NCBI RefSeq assembly: GCF_001641265.1
Contig: NW_020167528.1
Location: 372,001 to 436,000, forward strand
DNA: 64,000 nt
Direction: 5' to 3'
Origin: Pseudogymnoascus destructans
Lineage: Eukaryota; Ascomycota; Leotiomycetes; Thelebolales; Thelebolaceae
A model generated the notes under the pieces. It saw nothing but the letters and a program-made list of their open reading frames with translations, was not told the DNA's origin and searched no databases. Positions 1 through 10,831 of the stretch are shown here, piece after piece. A program made the position numbers and the translations under genes. Position 1 is the first letter of the stretch, and every line of letters starts with the position of its first letter.

Positions 1-590
1 CGGTTGATTTACCTCGCACATCTCGCCTTGCCCTCTCCCAAAAGAAAAGCACAGGATATCTCCATCTTGACCGACGAGATGGATTGGCTTCTGAAGGAAT
101 AAAAATCGATGCAGTATGTGTCCTGGTCTTAAGTGTCGTTCTTTTAATAATTTGATAGGGGTTCTGGTACGCCGACTTTACCGTTGGCGGCGCTTCCAAC
201 CTCAAGTCTTTTAATTGACACTGGGTCTGGAGATATCGTTGTGAACCCAGGCATCTACGTTTCCGGAAAAACATATGAGAATCTTCATATTACTTTCGAG
301 AATAAATATGGTACAACGTCGAAAGATGGCACAGGACGTGCAACAGTAAGTACTGTAACCCAGTCAAGGAGCGATGCTAACAATAGACTTCAACAGATCG
401 TCGGCGACCTTTATTCCCATGAAGTCACCTTTGGAGACTTGACTGCAACTCAAATTGTGGGATCTGCTAATGGCACGTCACCACTGCAAAATTCCGGAAT
501 TGCTGGATTTTCTGGGCAACGATTCAACCAATTCCCAGCTAGTTCCAATGCCACACCATTCTTTCAATCACTTTGCAGCAGTTGGTTGGT
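1..590 (+). pseudogene. Pepsin-like aspartic protease fragment (frameshifted, truncated)
   Basis: This is the N-terminal half of a secreted A1-type aspartic protease; its beginning lies outside the window. An exon ending at 113 reads ...LDRRDGLASEGIKIDA, followed by a GT-AG intron at 114-158. The next exon gives GFWYADFTVGGASNLKSF and then, after a frame change in the T-rich stretch near 205-215, LIDTGSGDIVVNPG with the first catalytic DTGS motif. A second in-frame 51-bp intron (346-396) is likely, because removing it joins TGRAT to IVGDLYSHEVTFGDL, the usual order in this family. Family similarity stops near 590 (FFQSLCSSW). The flap and second catalytic Asp region are absent. The frame break and truncation make it a pseudogene. 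The family call is firm; the exact subfamily is unknown. Confidence 0.8.
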
Positions 591-1010
591 TGGGCTGACA
601 GTGAAGGTTGTAGTGCGGGGGTGCAAGAGCGAACGTTGGGGGGATTCACGCGCGCTAATTGGCGGTTGGCGCTAATGAGCTACCCCGAGCCGAGTGAAGA
701 GATCGAAACCAACATAGCCTTTTGCCCTACATCGTTAAGTCAATGTTCCACATCACTTCTCTACGCCAATCCATAGAGTCTAGAAGAAACTAGAAACGGT
801 AATAAGGAGCCATTTACGTTATTTCCATGCAGAGCACAATTGCGTTCGCTATCACAGATATCGCAGGTTTATAGCTTCCTCCGTTCCTTCTCCACACTTA
901 TTTTCCTCAAATAGATTTTATGTCTTGAACTCTTTTCTACTCTCCATTGCTTATCCAAATAAAAATTTGGCGCCTCGTCAAGAAAAATGCCTTCCCTAGA
1001 ATCAAATTTT
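591..1010. other. Gap between two pseudogenes
   Basis: No credible coding sequence. Short open frames here have no recognisable family signature. The sequence probably combines lost 3' protease sequence with the degraded 5' end of the following beta-galactosidase pseudogene. Confidence 0.5.
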
Positions 1011-1019
1011 GTACTTTCC

Positions 1020-4000
1020 ACAGGCCAAGGGGAATTACCCGATTACAGTGGACTAAAATCAACGTGCCCGGACATTGGCAGCTCCAGGAACATGGCAAGC
1101 CTCAGTACACGAATGTGATATATTCATTCCCGGTGTGCCCGCCGCATGTGCCCACAGCAAACCCGACGGGCACATACCGCCGAACTTTCTCTGTGCCACC
1201 AGCTTGGAACGAATCTTCCCAGTTGAGACTCCGATTTCAAGGCGTAGACAGCAGCTTTCATGTTTGGGTCAATGGACATCCTGTCGGCTACCACCAAGGA
1301 TCGCGGAATCTGACCGAATTTGACGTTACTGCTTTTGTGACGAGGGATTCTATCAACGAGATCTCTGTGCGGGTTTCTCAGTGGTGCGACGGGTCTTATA
1401 TTGAAGACCAAGATCAATGGTGGTTATCAGGTATGAGCTCTTGGTAGCTGACTCTTCCACGTGATGGATGCTAAATTTTGACGTAGGAATATACAGAGAC
1501 GTATACCTACTTGCGTTTCCCGGAGAGGCTCGCATTGAGGATTTCTTCGTGAAGACTATCCTTGACGAGCAATATATGGACGCAACGTTGGCGGTATCGC
1601 TAGATCTGGCGCTGACTGTTGATGTCGAAGTCTCTTTGACGCCCAGGACTCTCCACAGGGTAACCAGACTGTGAAATCAGACACATTTTCCGTCCAGGCC
1701 GACAAGTCAAAAATTGATTTAGCTCTTCAAATTCCTACACCAAGAAAGTGGACCGCTGAGACTCCTACATTATATGGCCTTGAGATCACCCTCGCTCAAA
1801 AGCTCTGGACAAGACCTTGCAAACAATCGCACAACGTTGGCTTCAGGTCTATAGAACTCAAAGATGGTCTAATGTGTGTTAATGGATCGCCTATCATTCT
1901 ACGTGGTGTGAACTGACATACCACCATTCTCACCATGGTCGGACCGTTCCGTTGTCATTCATCAAGAAGGACCTTCTTCTAATGAAACAATACAAGTCAA
2001 TGCGCTTAGCTGTTCTTATTACCCTTACCATCCACGACTCTATGAGTTGTGTGATGAGCTTGGGCTGTGGGTTATGGACGAAGCGGATCTGGAGTGCCAC
2101 GGGTGTTTTACGATGCCATCGCGAGACCACTTAACATTCCGAAAGAAATGGACTACGGTGAACGCAAGAAGCTTGCGTTCCCTCAAGCCGCTGCATTCAC
2201 ATCGGATAACAATGCGTGGAAAGATCAGTACATCGATCGTATGGAACAGGTTCTGCATCGAGACAAGAACCACGCATCTATCATTATCTGGTCTTTAGGG
2301 AATGAAGCGTTTTACGGAAAGAATCACCAAGCCATGTACGATTATGCCAAACGTGTCGATCCAGGCCGCCTTGTTCATTATGAGGGTGACGAAGATGCCC
2401 AGAGTGCCGATATGTTTTCATACATGTATCCTTCGGTAGAAACGCTACTTAAACTATCGAAAACGGCTGGCGTCGATAAGTTTGAGAAACCAATGATTCT
2501 CTGCGAGTATGCCCATGCGATGGGCAATGGGCCAGGAGGCCTTGAGGACTATCGGGGAGCTTTCAGAGACCACAAGAGGCTCCAGGGTGGATATATATGG
2601 GAGTGGGCCAATCATGGTTTATGGACAGGGTCCGACTCAGAACGAGGTGGATTTTACGCTTACGGAGGTGATTTTGGTGACACTCCAAACGATAATACAT
2701 TTGTCATGGACGGGTTGTGTTCAGCGACCATACGCCTACTCCTGGCTTAGTAGAGTTCAAAAAAGTCAGAGCCAGTCAGAGCTTCAGTGAGCGACGAGGA
2801 CCTTATCATTGAGAACGGCTACGACTTTGTTGATCTAAATCACTTGGTTGCCGTATACAAGTTGGAATCTTGTCACCGACAGGTATGTCTCAAGAGACTC
2901 CGATCGATTTCTTCAAATCTAACAATATTGTAGTGCTCAAATAGGACCATCTGGCGAGTTGCTTCTTCCTGACGTCAAGCCCGGCGAAACAGCTACAGTG
3001 CGGCTTCCCCAGGATATTCTTGACTACCTGAAAGCGCCAGGCAGGTGGTTAACGGTGAGCTTCCGCCTTCGAGCCTCGACGTCTTGGGTCGATGCTGGCC
3101 ACGAAATTGCCTGGTTCCAGCACCGCCTTACCAGACCAATTCTCCCACAGTTCCCGTACCTCAATATCCGGCCTCTCAATCCAGCGCTCTCCAACTCCAC
3201 ACTTCAAAGGTTGAATATTCCGTCGGAAATTCCGACTTCGACATCAGATTTTGTCGCGCACGCGGGTCCATAACATCCTGGACTGTGGGAGCCGTCCCGC
3301 TCCTCGCCCTCGACTCGTAGACCCGGGCAGCTATTATACCAGGATTCTGGCGCAGCCTAACTGATAATGATCGTCCCAAAGACTATCTATACTGGACGCA
3401 CTATGGCCTTGATACCCTCACTTCTCAGTTGCGCGATTTCACCGTCGAGAGTGTCGATCCATCCACGGTCCAACTGAAGATCAAAACTTACATTTCCTCC
3501 CATTCTAGGCTGGGAATTCGACTGTACTCTGACATATTCGATTTCTTCATCCGGCTCTATGAGAATTAAAGCGCACATCCTTCCATGTGGGGCATTCCCC
3601 GCCTATCTTCCACGTGTTGGCCTTGATGTTCGCCTCGCGAAGAGCCTGGAGAACGCATCTTGGTTTGGACTACAAGCGCTCCGCTCAACGAGTTGGGATC
3701 TGGAACAAGACGGTCGTGGGACTTCACACGCCTTACGAAGTGCCGCAAGAGAATGGGAACAGGATGGATACCAGATGGGTGACGATGGCTAGCCATTCAG
3801 GGGCGGGAATCCAGGCTTCGAGAGTCTCTGAGGAGAGCGTTGGTATGCTTCAGTGGGCAGCGAGCCCGTACTCTCCAAAGGTGCTCGAGAAGGCAAGACA
3901 CCCCAGAGATTTGGTGGTTGAGGATGATGTGGCAGTGTTGTGGAGAGTTGACGTGGAGGGTGCTGGGGTTGGGTCAGCAGCTTGCGGATCGGCGGTCGCG

Positions 4001-4066
4001 GAGAGCTCTATGGTCAAGTGTGAGGAGGTCGAGTTCGAGATCGTACTTGATGGCGTGTTGGCATGA
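1020..4066 (+). pseudogene. GH2 beta-galactosidase (LacZ-type) pseudogene, near full length
   Basis: All parts of a LacZ-like GH2 beta-galactosidase are present in order but in several frames. The sugar-binding domain (about 1030-1430) contains INVPGHWQLQ, NPTGTYRRTF and GSYIEDQDQWWLSG. A GT-AG intron at about 1430-1487 leads to GIYRDVYLLAFPGEA. The TIM barrel (about 1850-2740) has IIIWSLGNEAFYG with the acid/base Glu and MILCEYAHAMGNG with the nucleophile Glu. The C-terminal small-chain domain runs from about 3090 to 4066 and includes YEVPQENGNRMDTRWV. Breaks include a frame change near 1670, an in-frame TGA after LRGVN near 1915, and frame changes near 1960, 2060, 2735, 3320 and 3700. The enzyme would hydrolyse beta-galactosides in the cytosol. 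The frame breaks abolish function although both catalytic glutamates survive, so decay looks fairly recent. Confidence 0.9.
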
Positions 4067-4379
4067 ATTGAAATGAAATTCATCGACGAGGATTTGTGGG
4101 CTATATCTAGACGCTTGAGATAGAAATAAGATTATCGTACTTATTCGGAAAAATAGGGTTTACTTTTCTTGCGTAACAAGAAGGTTCACTCAGACTGTTT
4201 TATAAAACACATGTGCGCCCGACCGTAACAGTGGTTTGTATACTTGGTATGTAAAACGAAAAAACTTTCCTGTAATTAGACAAGTGCGAGGTATCTGTGT
4301 TTGTGATTTCATAGAGCCTAAGATATGTAGTATCTTAGGCTCTATGAAATCACAAACAATTCACCACCCCGCAAACTTC
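4067..4379. other. Intergenic region between convergent pseudogenes
   Basis: AT-rich sequence between the 3' ends of the beta-galactosidase and NmrA-like pseudogenes. Its one notable content is the long perfect hairpin at 4299-4357. Confidence 0.6.
4299..4357. repeat. Perfect inverted repeat, 27-bp arms, 5-nt loop
   Basis: Left arm 4299-4325 and right arm 4331-4357 are exact reverse complements; the core GAGCCTAAGATA faces TATCTTAGGCTC. The 5-nt spacer is TGTAG. It lies 22 bp beyond the stop codon of the NmrA-like gene, so it would be in that transcript's 3' end. It could be a 3' RNA stem or a scar from a small inverted duplication. Confidence 0.9.
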
Positions 4380-5281
4380 TCAAGCTTTGTGGGCTTCCTT
4401 GACCCATTCACGGAACGTGGTAGGCTTAACCGTCTTCGCCAGCTCCTCGAGGTTGGCGTCATAGTCCCGCTCATTGATCCAGCCAAACATAGTGCGCAAA
4501 TCCTCGACCATCCAGATCATCAATCTCGCTAGCCAGCCATAAGTGACGCTGACCGGCTTTCCTGTCTCCTTCTGGAATATAGCGTCAAGCTCATCGAACG
4601 ACAAATAGTCGCTAGCAATGCTAAGGGCTGAGTTCCGGATACCCGAGGCGTCAGGACGCAGAAGAGCTTCAGTTGCCCATCGTCCGATATCCTTGATCGT
4701 GGTCACCTGCATACGCTTTCCTCCCATGTTTTCGCGCCATCCTGCCATGCAAAGCTTGCCAGGGAATCCCCAGAGAGCATTGTCGGCGAACCAAGTTGGT
4801 CGCAGAATTGTGTAGTTGATGTTCTTGCCACCTGCGCTAGCTGATTGGAGGTGCCGAACTTGTCGGAGAAGGTCTTGCAGTAGGAGGCGTCGCGGTCGCT
4901 GAGTTCTGGACCACCGCGATCGCAGGAGGAGTAGACGAAATATGACAATCCATTCGTAATGGCAGCGTCGATGAAACCTTTCGCATCGTTCAGTTCTGTC
5001 GGTCCATGAGCCTGGGACAGGAACGCGGCTGTCTTGGTGGGGTTCACGCCCAGGTCTGACAGCTGCTTGAAGATCGCATCGGGTTGGCCGAGTTCACCTT
5101 GCACGAGCTTAACCCCCCGGGTTGCGAGAGCGGCAGCACCGGCGCCGGCTGTATTCCGAGTCAAGACATAAATATCCTTGGCTTGAATTGAAGTAGACTT
5201 GTCTGCCAAAAGTGCATTGACGACGGAGCCACCTTGACGGCCAGTTCCGCCGGCGATCAGAAAAGTTGTGGGCGAGGACAT
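4380..5281 (-). pseudogene. NmrA-like NAD(P)-binding protein, single frameshift
   Basis: The N-terminal part starts with ATG at 5281 and carries FLIAGGTGRQGGSVVNALL, the Rossmann GGTGRQG dinucleotide-binding motif of NmrA/HSCARG-like atypical short-chain dehydrogenases. It continues through YFVYSSCDRGG. Near 4857, after SDKF, the frame changes. The second frame gives NINYTILRPTWF, FPGKLCMAGWREN, TTIKDIGRWATEALL and a C terminus at 4380. Joined, it would be about 300 residues, normal for the family. A small deletion is the simplest explanation, because no intron signals fit. Members act as redox sensors or regulators, or as isoflavone-reductase-like enzymes; the substrate cannot be told. A sequencing error could mimic this single break. 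Confidence 0.8.
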
Positions 5282-5624
5282 GATTGTCGCGGGTGAGTCT
5301 GTCGTGGATATGTTGCGAGGTACGGGTAATAAAAGGCCAACGCAAGACTCTTGGGGCTACATTGTATATATTTAAAAGAAGGAGGCTCCTTTAAATACGA
5401 GCAATAAGTATAGAGATTTCATCATGCCAATGTGTCCGAAGAGGGTTGGAAGAAGGCGGGAAGAGGCGGATTTAAGGCGGGATTCGGAGGCGGGAGCGGA
5501 GGCGGGCGGGGCGGAAGCGCAGGCGGACGAGATCGGTGAAAAGCTTGGGTTTGTCAGCAACGTAAGTTACGGTAACGCGGTGGATTTACCCCACCAACTT
5601 CAGATAATTGTAAATAACTCAACA

Positions 5625-7745
5625 ATGAATCGTCGTGAATACCTGGGTATTGCTGAACGTGAGACTTTAATAGCCCAAGCAGTATTAGACGTCAAATCTG
5701 GGAAGTATAAGAGCGCATATCACGCTGAGAAAGTGCTAGGGTTACCTAAGAGTTCTGTGACGCGTCGCGCCAATGGAGGTTTGACACGCTCTCAAGCCCG
5801 TCAGCAACAGCAGAGTTTATCAAGCGCGCAAGAGACGATACTTCTGAAGTGGATTAAGAACCTAACAATTAGCGGTTATTCTCCTGGGCATCGGTTGTTA
5901 AAGGAAATAGCTGAAGAAATCCAGTCGCACCGATCACTCAATTTTGATGACGCGACACCAAACTCACTTCCACTCCAACCACAGTTTGCCCTTGGTTACC
6001 ACTGGGTACAGCGATTCATAAAACGGCACCCGCATCTACAGGTTGTCATCGGACGACGGATCAAAACTGTACGCATGGACGGTGCAACAAAACCAGTGCT
6101 TACAGCATGGTTTGACGCGTACACCGAGGTGGTTCAACAGTTCGGAATCACACAAGAGAACACATATAACATGGATGAATCTGGATTTTCGATTGGGACA
6201 ATGGAATCTACTCAAATTATACTTGATTCAATGCTTCGTACAAAGCATCAAGCGCATCCTGGCCGTCAGGATTGGGTTATAATGGTCGAGTGCATCTGCG
6301 CAGACGGAACCATCCTTCCACCCCTTGGGATCTTTAAGGGCAAGAACGTTCTCCAATCATGGATTCCTCCTACAATCATCAATGAGTGGTTCTTCTCTGC
6401 GAATACAAAAGGCTGGACAAGCAATCTCCATGGGTTAGAGTGGTTAAAACGCATCTTCGAGCCAACAACACGCGCAAAAGCAGTGTAACGCTGACTTCTA
6501 AATGATAGAAGACACAGAGGTTTCTTGCGTAAGGTTGACTTGACAGAGGAGGCAGGGGATTAGACACAAAGGCTTTCCAAGTAACACGTTACAGTATTGT
6601 AAAGAATACTATATTGAGTTGAGCACGAAGCTCCTATCTAAGGAAATACTATCTACTTATATAGTGGCGTCATGCCTCATGGGTAATCTGGATAGTTGGC
6701 GGATAGCTAGATATTCAGGATAGTTCGTGGATAGCTTAACTATCCAATATCCACTAGTTTCTGCAACTATCCATTAGCCCCGTCACATGGCAGCCTACCC
6801 CGCTTCCCACTGTGACTCACACGTCACGTTACTAGGCCCTGGCCCTGTAACCATGACATCATGTTACTATAGCCGTAACAAGCAGATGGTCAGCACTGGC
6901 TTCTTATATGCGATGGCCACGACTCACACATTAGTGGGAGTTTCATTGTGCATTGCATGCAGAACCGTATTGTATTACTGATACTTCCCCCTCATACATC
7001 GCATTTGCTACAACCGCTAGATGTTGCGATATTCGGCCCACTAAAAAAGCGTCTAACGGCAGCGCTCTCCCCACTCAACCAAGTGCAACCTGCGCGCATA
7101 CAGAAGTATGAATGGATGGAGGCATACATCCAGGCGCAGCTTGATGTATGCAACCATCAGAACATTGAGTCAGCATACCGTGGTGCTGGCTTGTTTCCGT
7201 TTAATCCCCAGCGAGCGTTGCGTACGCTGCTCAATGATGAGCCATCAGTCGAGGCTGAGCGACCAAAAACACCACATCAGTATGATGTTTTTGACTGAGT
7301 CTTTATTAACAGCTCCCCCCCTGATGGGATGACCTTACGCTCTGCAAATGCGCTCCTTACAACTACGATTAATGGTAGTGGGGTGCTGTCAACACCAGTG
7401 CGGACGTATATCCAAAAACTCACTGTTGCATCAGAGCAACTTAGAGCACGTAGCATTGTCCACCAACTCGATGCCAACAACTTGCGATCAGTTATGAAGC
7501 GACATACAGTACGTACAAAGGGGAAAAGGGTTATTCTAAAGGGTCACTTTTATGTTTCTATGCAAGAATTGTGTGATGCAGTGATGGAGGCAGAAAAGGC
7601 GACGCATAGTGCAAGTAAGAAAAAGCGCAAAACAAAGGACAAGCTCGCCTCATCAGACATTGAAATTCATGAGTATATTGAAGAGGATGCAGGGGAACAA
7701 TCTAAGAGTGACGGTGGATCATGTATCATTGTTAATTGTAGTTAA
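5625..7745 (+). pseudogene. DDE1 (pogo-type) transposase, interrupted
   Basis: The start is taken as the ATG at 5625 (MNRREYLGIAE). A psq-like helix-turn-helix covers about residues 10-55 (AYHAEKVLGLPKSSVTRR), followed by a CENP-B-type HTH (YHWVQRFIKRHPHLQ). The DDE core has NMDESGFSIG (first Asp) before the insertion and LICDGHDSHIS and LLQPLDVAIFGPLK (second and third Asp) after it. Reading resumes exactly at 6886 when the LTR and one copy of its AGCAG duplication are removed. An additional in-frame TGA occurs at 7296, followed by about 145 more codons of lysine-rich C terminus. Both lesions make it non-autonomous. Confidence 0.85.
6484..6880 (+). mobile_element. Solo LTR-like insertion, family LTR4 (397 bp)
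   Basis: The element starts TGTAACGCTGAC and ends GCCGTAACA (TG...CA). It is flanked by an exact 5-bp duplication AGCAG (6479-6483 and 6881-6885), the pattern left by a Gypsy/Copia integrase. A related copy is at 25428-26077. The internal part is rich in GGATAG/CTATCC inverted motifs (about 6690-6775). A MITE is the alternative, but the TG...CA ends, the very short terminal repeat (TGTWACG) and the 5-bp duplication fit an LTR better. Confidence 0.75.
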
Positions 7746-7820
7746 ATTTACAGTTTTGTTAGGTCGTCTTCAGAAATCCACCGCGTTACCCAGTCCCCCA
7801 CATTACGCCGTCACTTACGT

Positions 7821-8080
7821 TAATTACTGTAGGCTTGATAATTGACCGATTTGTCATCAACTTGCGATTAACTTATGACGATTAGAAGTTTAGCAGCTTT
7901 GAGGCTGAATTAGTAAAGGTAAATTACTTAACATAGCTATTGTCAACGGTATAAAAACAAAGGAAAGACTGCTAGAACAGGACCGATAATTCTACTGAAA
8001 GATCATTAAACATCGTTCCTATGAATTTTAAACTTTGTAATCATACTCAACATTTCAGTCTAAATTTAAAACCTGAAATC
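7821..8080. other. AT-rich gap
   Basis: No gene seen. It lies between the right end of pogo copy A and the start codon of the dehydrogenase stump, so it presumably includes that gene's old promoter. Confidence 0.5.
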
Positions 8081-8205
8081 ATGGTCAGCACATCGCCTGT
8101 CGTTCTCACCCTTGAATCGGGACCCAATATCGGGAAGCATGTGGCCCGAGCCTTTGCTGCGAAGGGCTACAAGGTTGCTCTGGCATCCGGAAGCCTGAAG
8201 AAACA
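8081..8205 (+). pseudogene. Short-chain dehydrogenase N-terminal stump
   Basis: From the ATG at 8081 the protein reads MVSTSPVVLTLESGPNIGKH followed by VARAFAAKGYKVALASGSLK. This is the first beta-alpha-beta unit of an SDR with the dinucleotide-binding glycine pattern GPNIG. Similarity ends abruptly at about 8205 where transposon sequence begins. No downstream part of the enzyme is recognisable in the window, so the gene is truncated, not merely interrupted. Confidence 0.7.
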
Positions 8206-9859
8206 GATAATCGTCGGATCCGCCTGGTCGCTTCGCTCCAGTGCAAGTTGTCTTGTGGGAAGCAAGATGTCTTGCCCCAACATTTAATTTCCACAACAAT
8301 TCTATAACGATTCAACAACATGTCTGACCACAAGACTACACTTCGTGAAGCAAAGGAATGGCTCCTTGCAAATCCTTCTGAATTAGTTTCTACTGCTGCA
8401 ACTATTTTCAAAGTCAAAGCAGATACCCTACGTCGATCAATCCTCTGAGAAACGAACACAACAGCTCAACAAGAACAGCATGGAGGGCACAATAAGCTAT
8501 TATTAAACACTCAAGTTGTCACAATCAAACAATGGATACATCAGCAATACGAGAATGGAGCAGGTGCTACAAAGCAGATGATATATGCTGCTCTCTGTCA
8601 TATATGTGATCCCATTACCACCGCCATTGATAGTTGGATGAGAAAATTTGTCCAACATGAGCTTTCTGAATTTCATACAATTACTACAAAGCCTATATCA
8701 CGACAGCGAACAACAGCACATGATGAAACAGTAGTTGAAGAATGGTTTCAAAGATATACTACATTTCTAGAAGAGCATGGGATAAAGCAAGAGCATAGTT
8801 GCAAACCATGCAACTTATGGAATATGGATGAAACAGGATTTCGAATTGGAATCCCAGGTGGTGAACAAGTCATGGTGCCTATTGGAATATACGAACTCTA
8901 CACACCAAGTCCTGAAAACAAGAGTTCCCTTACTGTTGTTGAAGCTGTCTCTGCAAGTGGGCAAGTTATTCCACCTGTTATTATCATACAGGGCAAAACT
9001 CATATGGAATCTTGGTACCATAAGAATCTTCAAGAAGAGAGGATTCTACTTTCAGACTCTGGATATATCAACAACGAACTTGCAATTGAATGGTTAACCA
9101 CTTTATTAAACATACAAAAGGCACACAAGATTCAGAGCCAAAGGTCCTCTTGCTTGATTCTCATGCAAGTCATCATTGCCCTCAATTTGCAATCCTTGCA
9201 GAGAAGCATAACATATTCCCATTTACATTTCCCTCTCACCTCACGCATATTCTACAATCACTCAGTGTTGGGGTTTTCCAACCTTACAAGCACTGGCATA
9301 AGATAGCTATTCAAGAGGTTATAAAAAGTCTAGACCTTGAATATAACATTCCTTCCTTCCTTCAGGATTTACCAAAGATTAGAGAGAATACGTTCAAGCA
9401 TAGAACTATTATTCATGCATTTGAGAATGCAGGAGTATGGCCGATTAATAGTACTACTGCTCTTCAGAAGATCAAGAAATACTCAAAGCTAACACAATCT
9501 CAATTTGAAGAACAACTCCCTCTAACATTTTTAGGGTTGGAAGAACAGATTCCAAGATGGAAGCAAAGGTTCCTGACTTGCTAAGCAGTCCATCAAGGCA
9601 AGGGTTTACTAATTTCATGGATAATGCAGAAGAGGTGTTACTTACAGCACAATTGCAAGAGTTTGATCATTCAGTACTTCAAAAACGTGTTTCTACAAAT
9701 ATCAACCAAAGAACAAAAAGCCGTCGCACTCTACAAGTTGGTGGAGCTTTAACTGCATCACAAGCCCATACTGCAATTCAATTAAAGGAGAAGAAGGAAG
9801 TTGACAAGCAAGCAAAGCAAGTAGCAAGGATAGCAAGGTCAGAAGCTATTCCAGCCCGG
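8206..9859 (+). mobile_element. pogo-type transposon (copy B), 3' end lost to LTR1 pair
   Basis: The element begins at or near 8206, where the dehydrogenase stops, and runs into LTR1 sequence at 9860. Its right inverted repeat is not visible, so it was cut by later rearrangement. The encoded transposase pseudogene spans 8321-9859. Confidence 0.6.
8321..9859 (+). pseudogene. DDE1 (pogo-type) transposase, copy B
   Basis: From ATG 8321 (MSDHKTTLREAKEWLLANPS) a psq-type HTH is followed by an in-frame TGA near 8446. The long frame then carries CNLWNMDETGFRIG (first Asp), PVIIIQGKTHMESWYHKN and ends in a frame change near 9110. The shifted frame carries LLLDSHASHHCPQF and LTHILQSLSVGVFQPYKHWH; the normal DV at the third acidic position is SV here, so that Asp is lost. 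Another frame change near 9570 leads to a lysine-rich tail that stops where the LTR begins. It resembles the copy at 41327-43072 more than the zinc-knuckle group. Confidence 0.85.
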
Positions 9860-10470
9860 TGTAAGGACACAGGGCACCCAGCTCACAGTAATAGCATATG
9901 AGAGTGCGAGTCAGAGGCTAAACAGATGCTATCCTATAGGTCTACTACAAAGGATACAAAAAAGATGATGAGGAATCCCGTTGGGTCAATCTCCTCAAGT
10001 ACCCGAAACGGGTCCGACTTGGCTAACCTGCCTTTACTCTCCCCACATGACCGTAACCTGCCCGACTCTGATCCTTTCTGTCACTGAGGGTGGAGGCATC
10101 CTTACTGTAAGGATGCCTGTCCCTCATGGAAAGGATCTGAGATCAGGTTACGGTCACATGATAAGAGTAAAGGCAGGTTAGCCGAGTCGGACCCGTTTCA
10201 GGTACTTGAGGAGATTGACCCAATGGGGGTTCCTCTCCCTCAGTGATGGAAGGTATCTGAGTCGGACAAGTCATGGTCACGTGGTGAGGGTGAAGGCAGG
10301 TTAGCCGAGTCGGACCCGTTTCGGGTACTTAAGGAGATTGACCCAACGGGGGTTCCTCTCTTCATCTTTTTTGTATCCTTCGTAGTAGACCTATAGGATA
10401 GCATCTGTTTAGCCTCTGACTCGCACTCTCATATGCTATTACTGTGAGCTGGGTACCCTGTGTACTTACA
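9860..10470. mobile_element. Head-to-head pair of LTR1 copies (large inverted repeat)
   Basis: 9860-10105 is LTR1 beginning TGTAAGGACACAGGG and ending GGCATCCTTAC. It abuts a reversed copy, 10106-10470, starting TGTAAGGATGCC and ending GTGTACTTACA. The right copy is longer because a segment of about 120 bp (containing GGTTAGCCGAGTCGGACCCG) is tandemly repeated. No 5-bp duplication flanks the pair (CCGG before, TTATA after). It therefore arose by recombination or nested insertion, not by one clean insertion. The right copy could be the 5' LTR of the Gypsy element that follows, but this is not proven. Confidence 0.7.
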
Positions 10471-10831
10471 TTATACAAAAAAGATCACGCCTGCCGGGGA
10501 CGGCCGTACTTAAATAATATCCCACACCAGAACGACTCAGGAGAACTACCATTACACCATCGACTGCGACTCGGTGACGTTTCGGAGGAGAGACCTGACG
10601 ACTTCAAATAGCCGTGATTCCAGAGATCTCATGGACAGCCAGCGGATCAGGGTTTGATTCTTCAGAACAAGCTGGTAAAGTCGCCGATGCGTTCGTTGGC
10701 GCCAAATAGGATACGAGATCCTTAAGAACCCCCTCCTAGCACAGAGGAAATTGTGGACAAGAGCGTTGATAGCTACGAGCTACCGGAAGTCAAGCTCTTT
10801 CGTATCGGTACCGATACACACCCGAGGCAAT

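Larger units (their letters stand above)
5560..7820 (+). mobile_element. pogo/Fot1-type DNA transposon (copy A), split by a solo LTR
   Basis: Ends are inverted repeats starting ACGTAAGTTACGG on the left and, reversed, ACGTAAGTGACGG on the right. Both sides then share the GGTAACGCGGTGGATTT block; the left end is shorter between these two blocks. TA follows the right end, but the left flank reads CA, so the expected TA duplication is not perfect. The element carries one transposase gene (5625-7745) and a 397-bp LTR insertion at 6484-6880. Confidence 0.75.

Noticed and set aside
7821..8320. A functional dehydrogenase gene
   Set aside because: Only the first beta-alpha-beta unit is present and transposon sequence follows without any resumption in the window.
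9860..10470. Treating the LTR1 pair as a single large MITE
   Set aside because: Single LTR1 copies of 247-269 bp with their own 5-bp duplications exist elsewhere, so the unit is the single copy and the pair is secondary.
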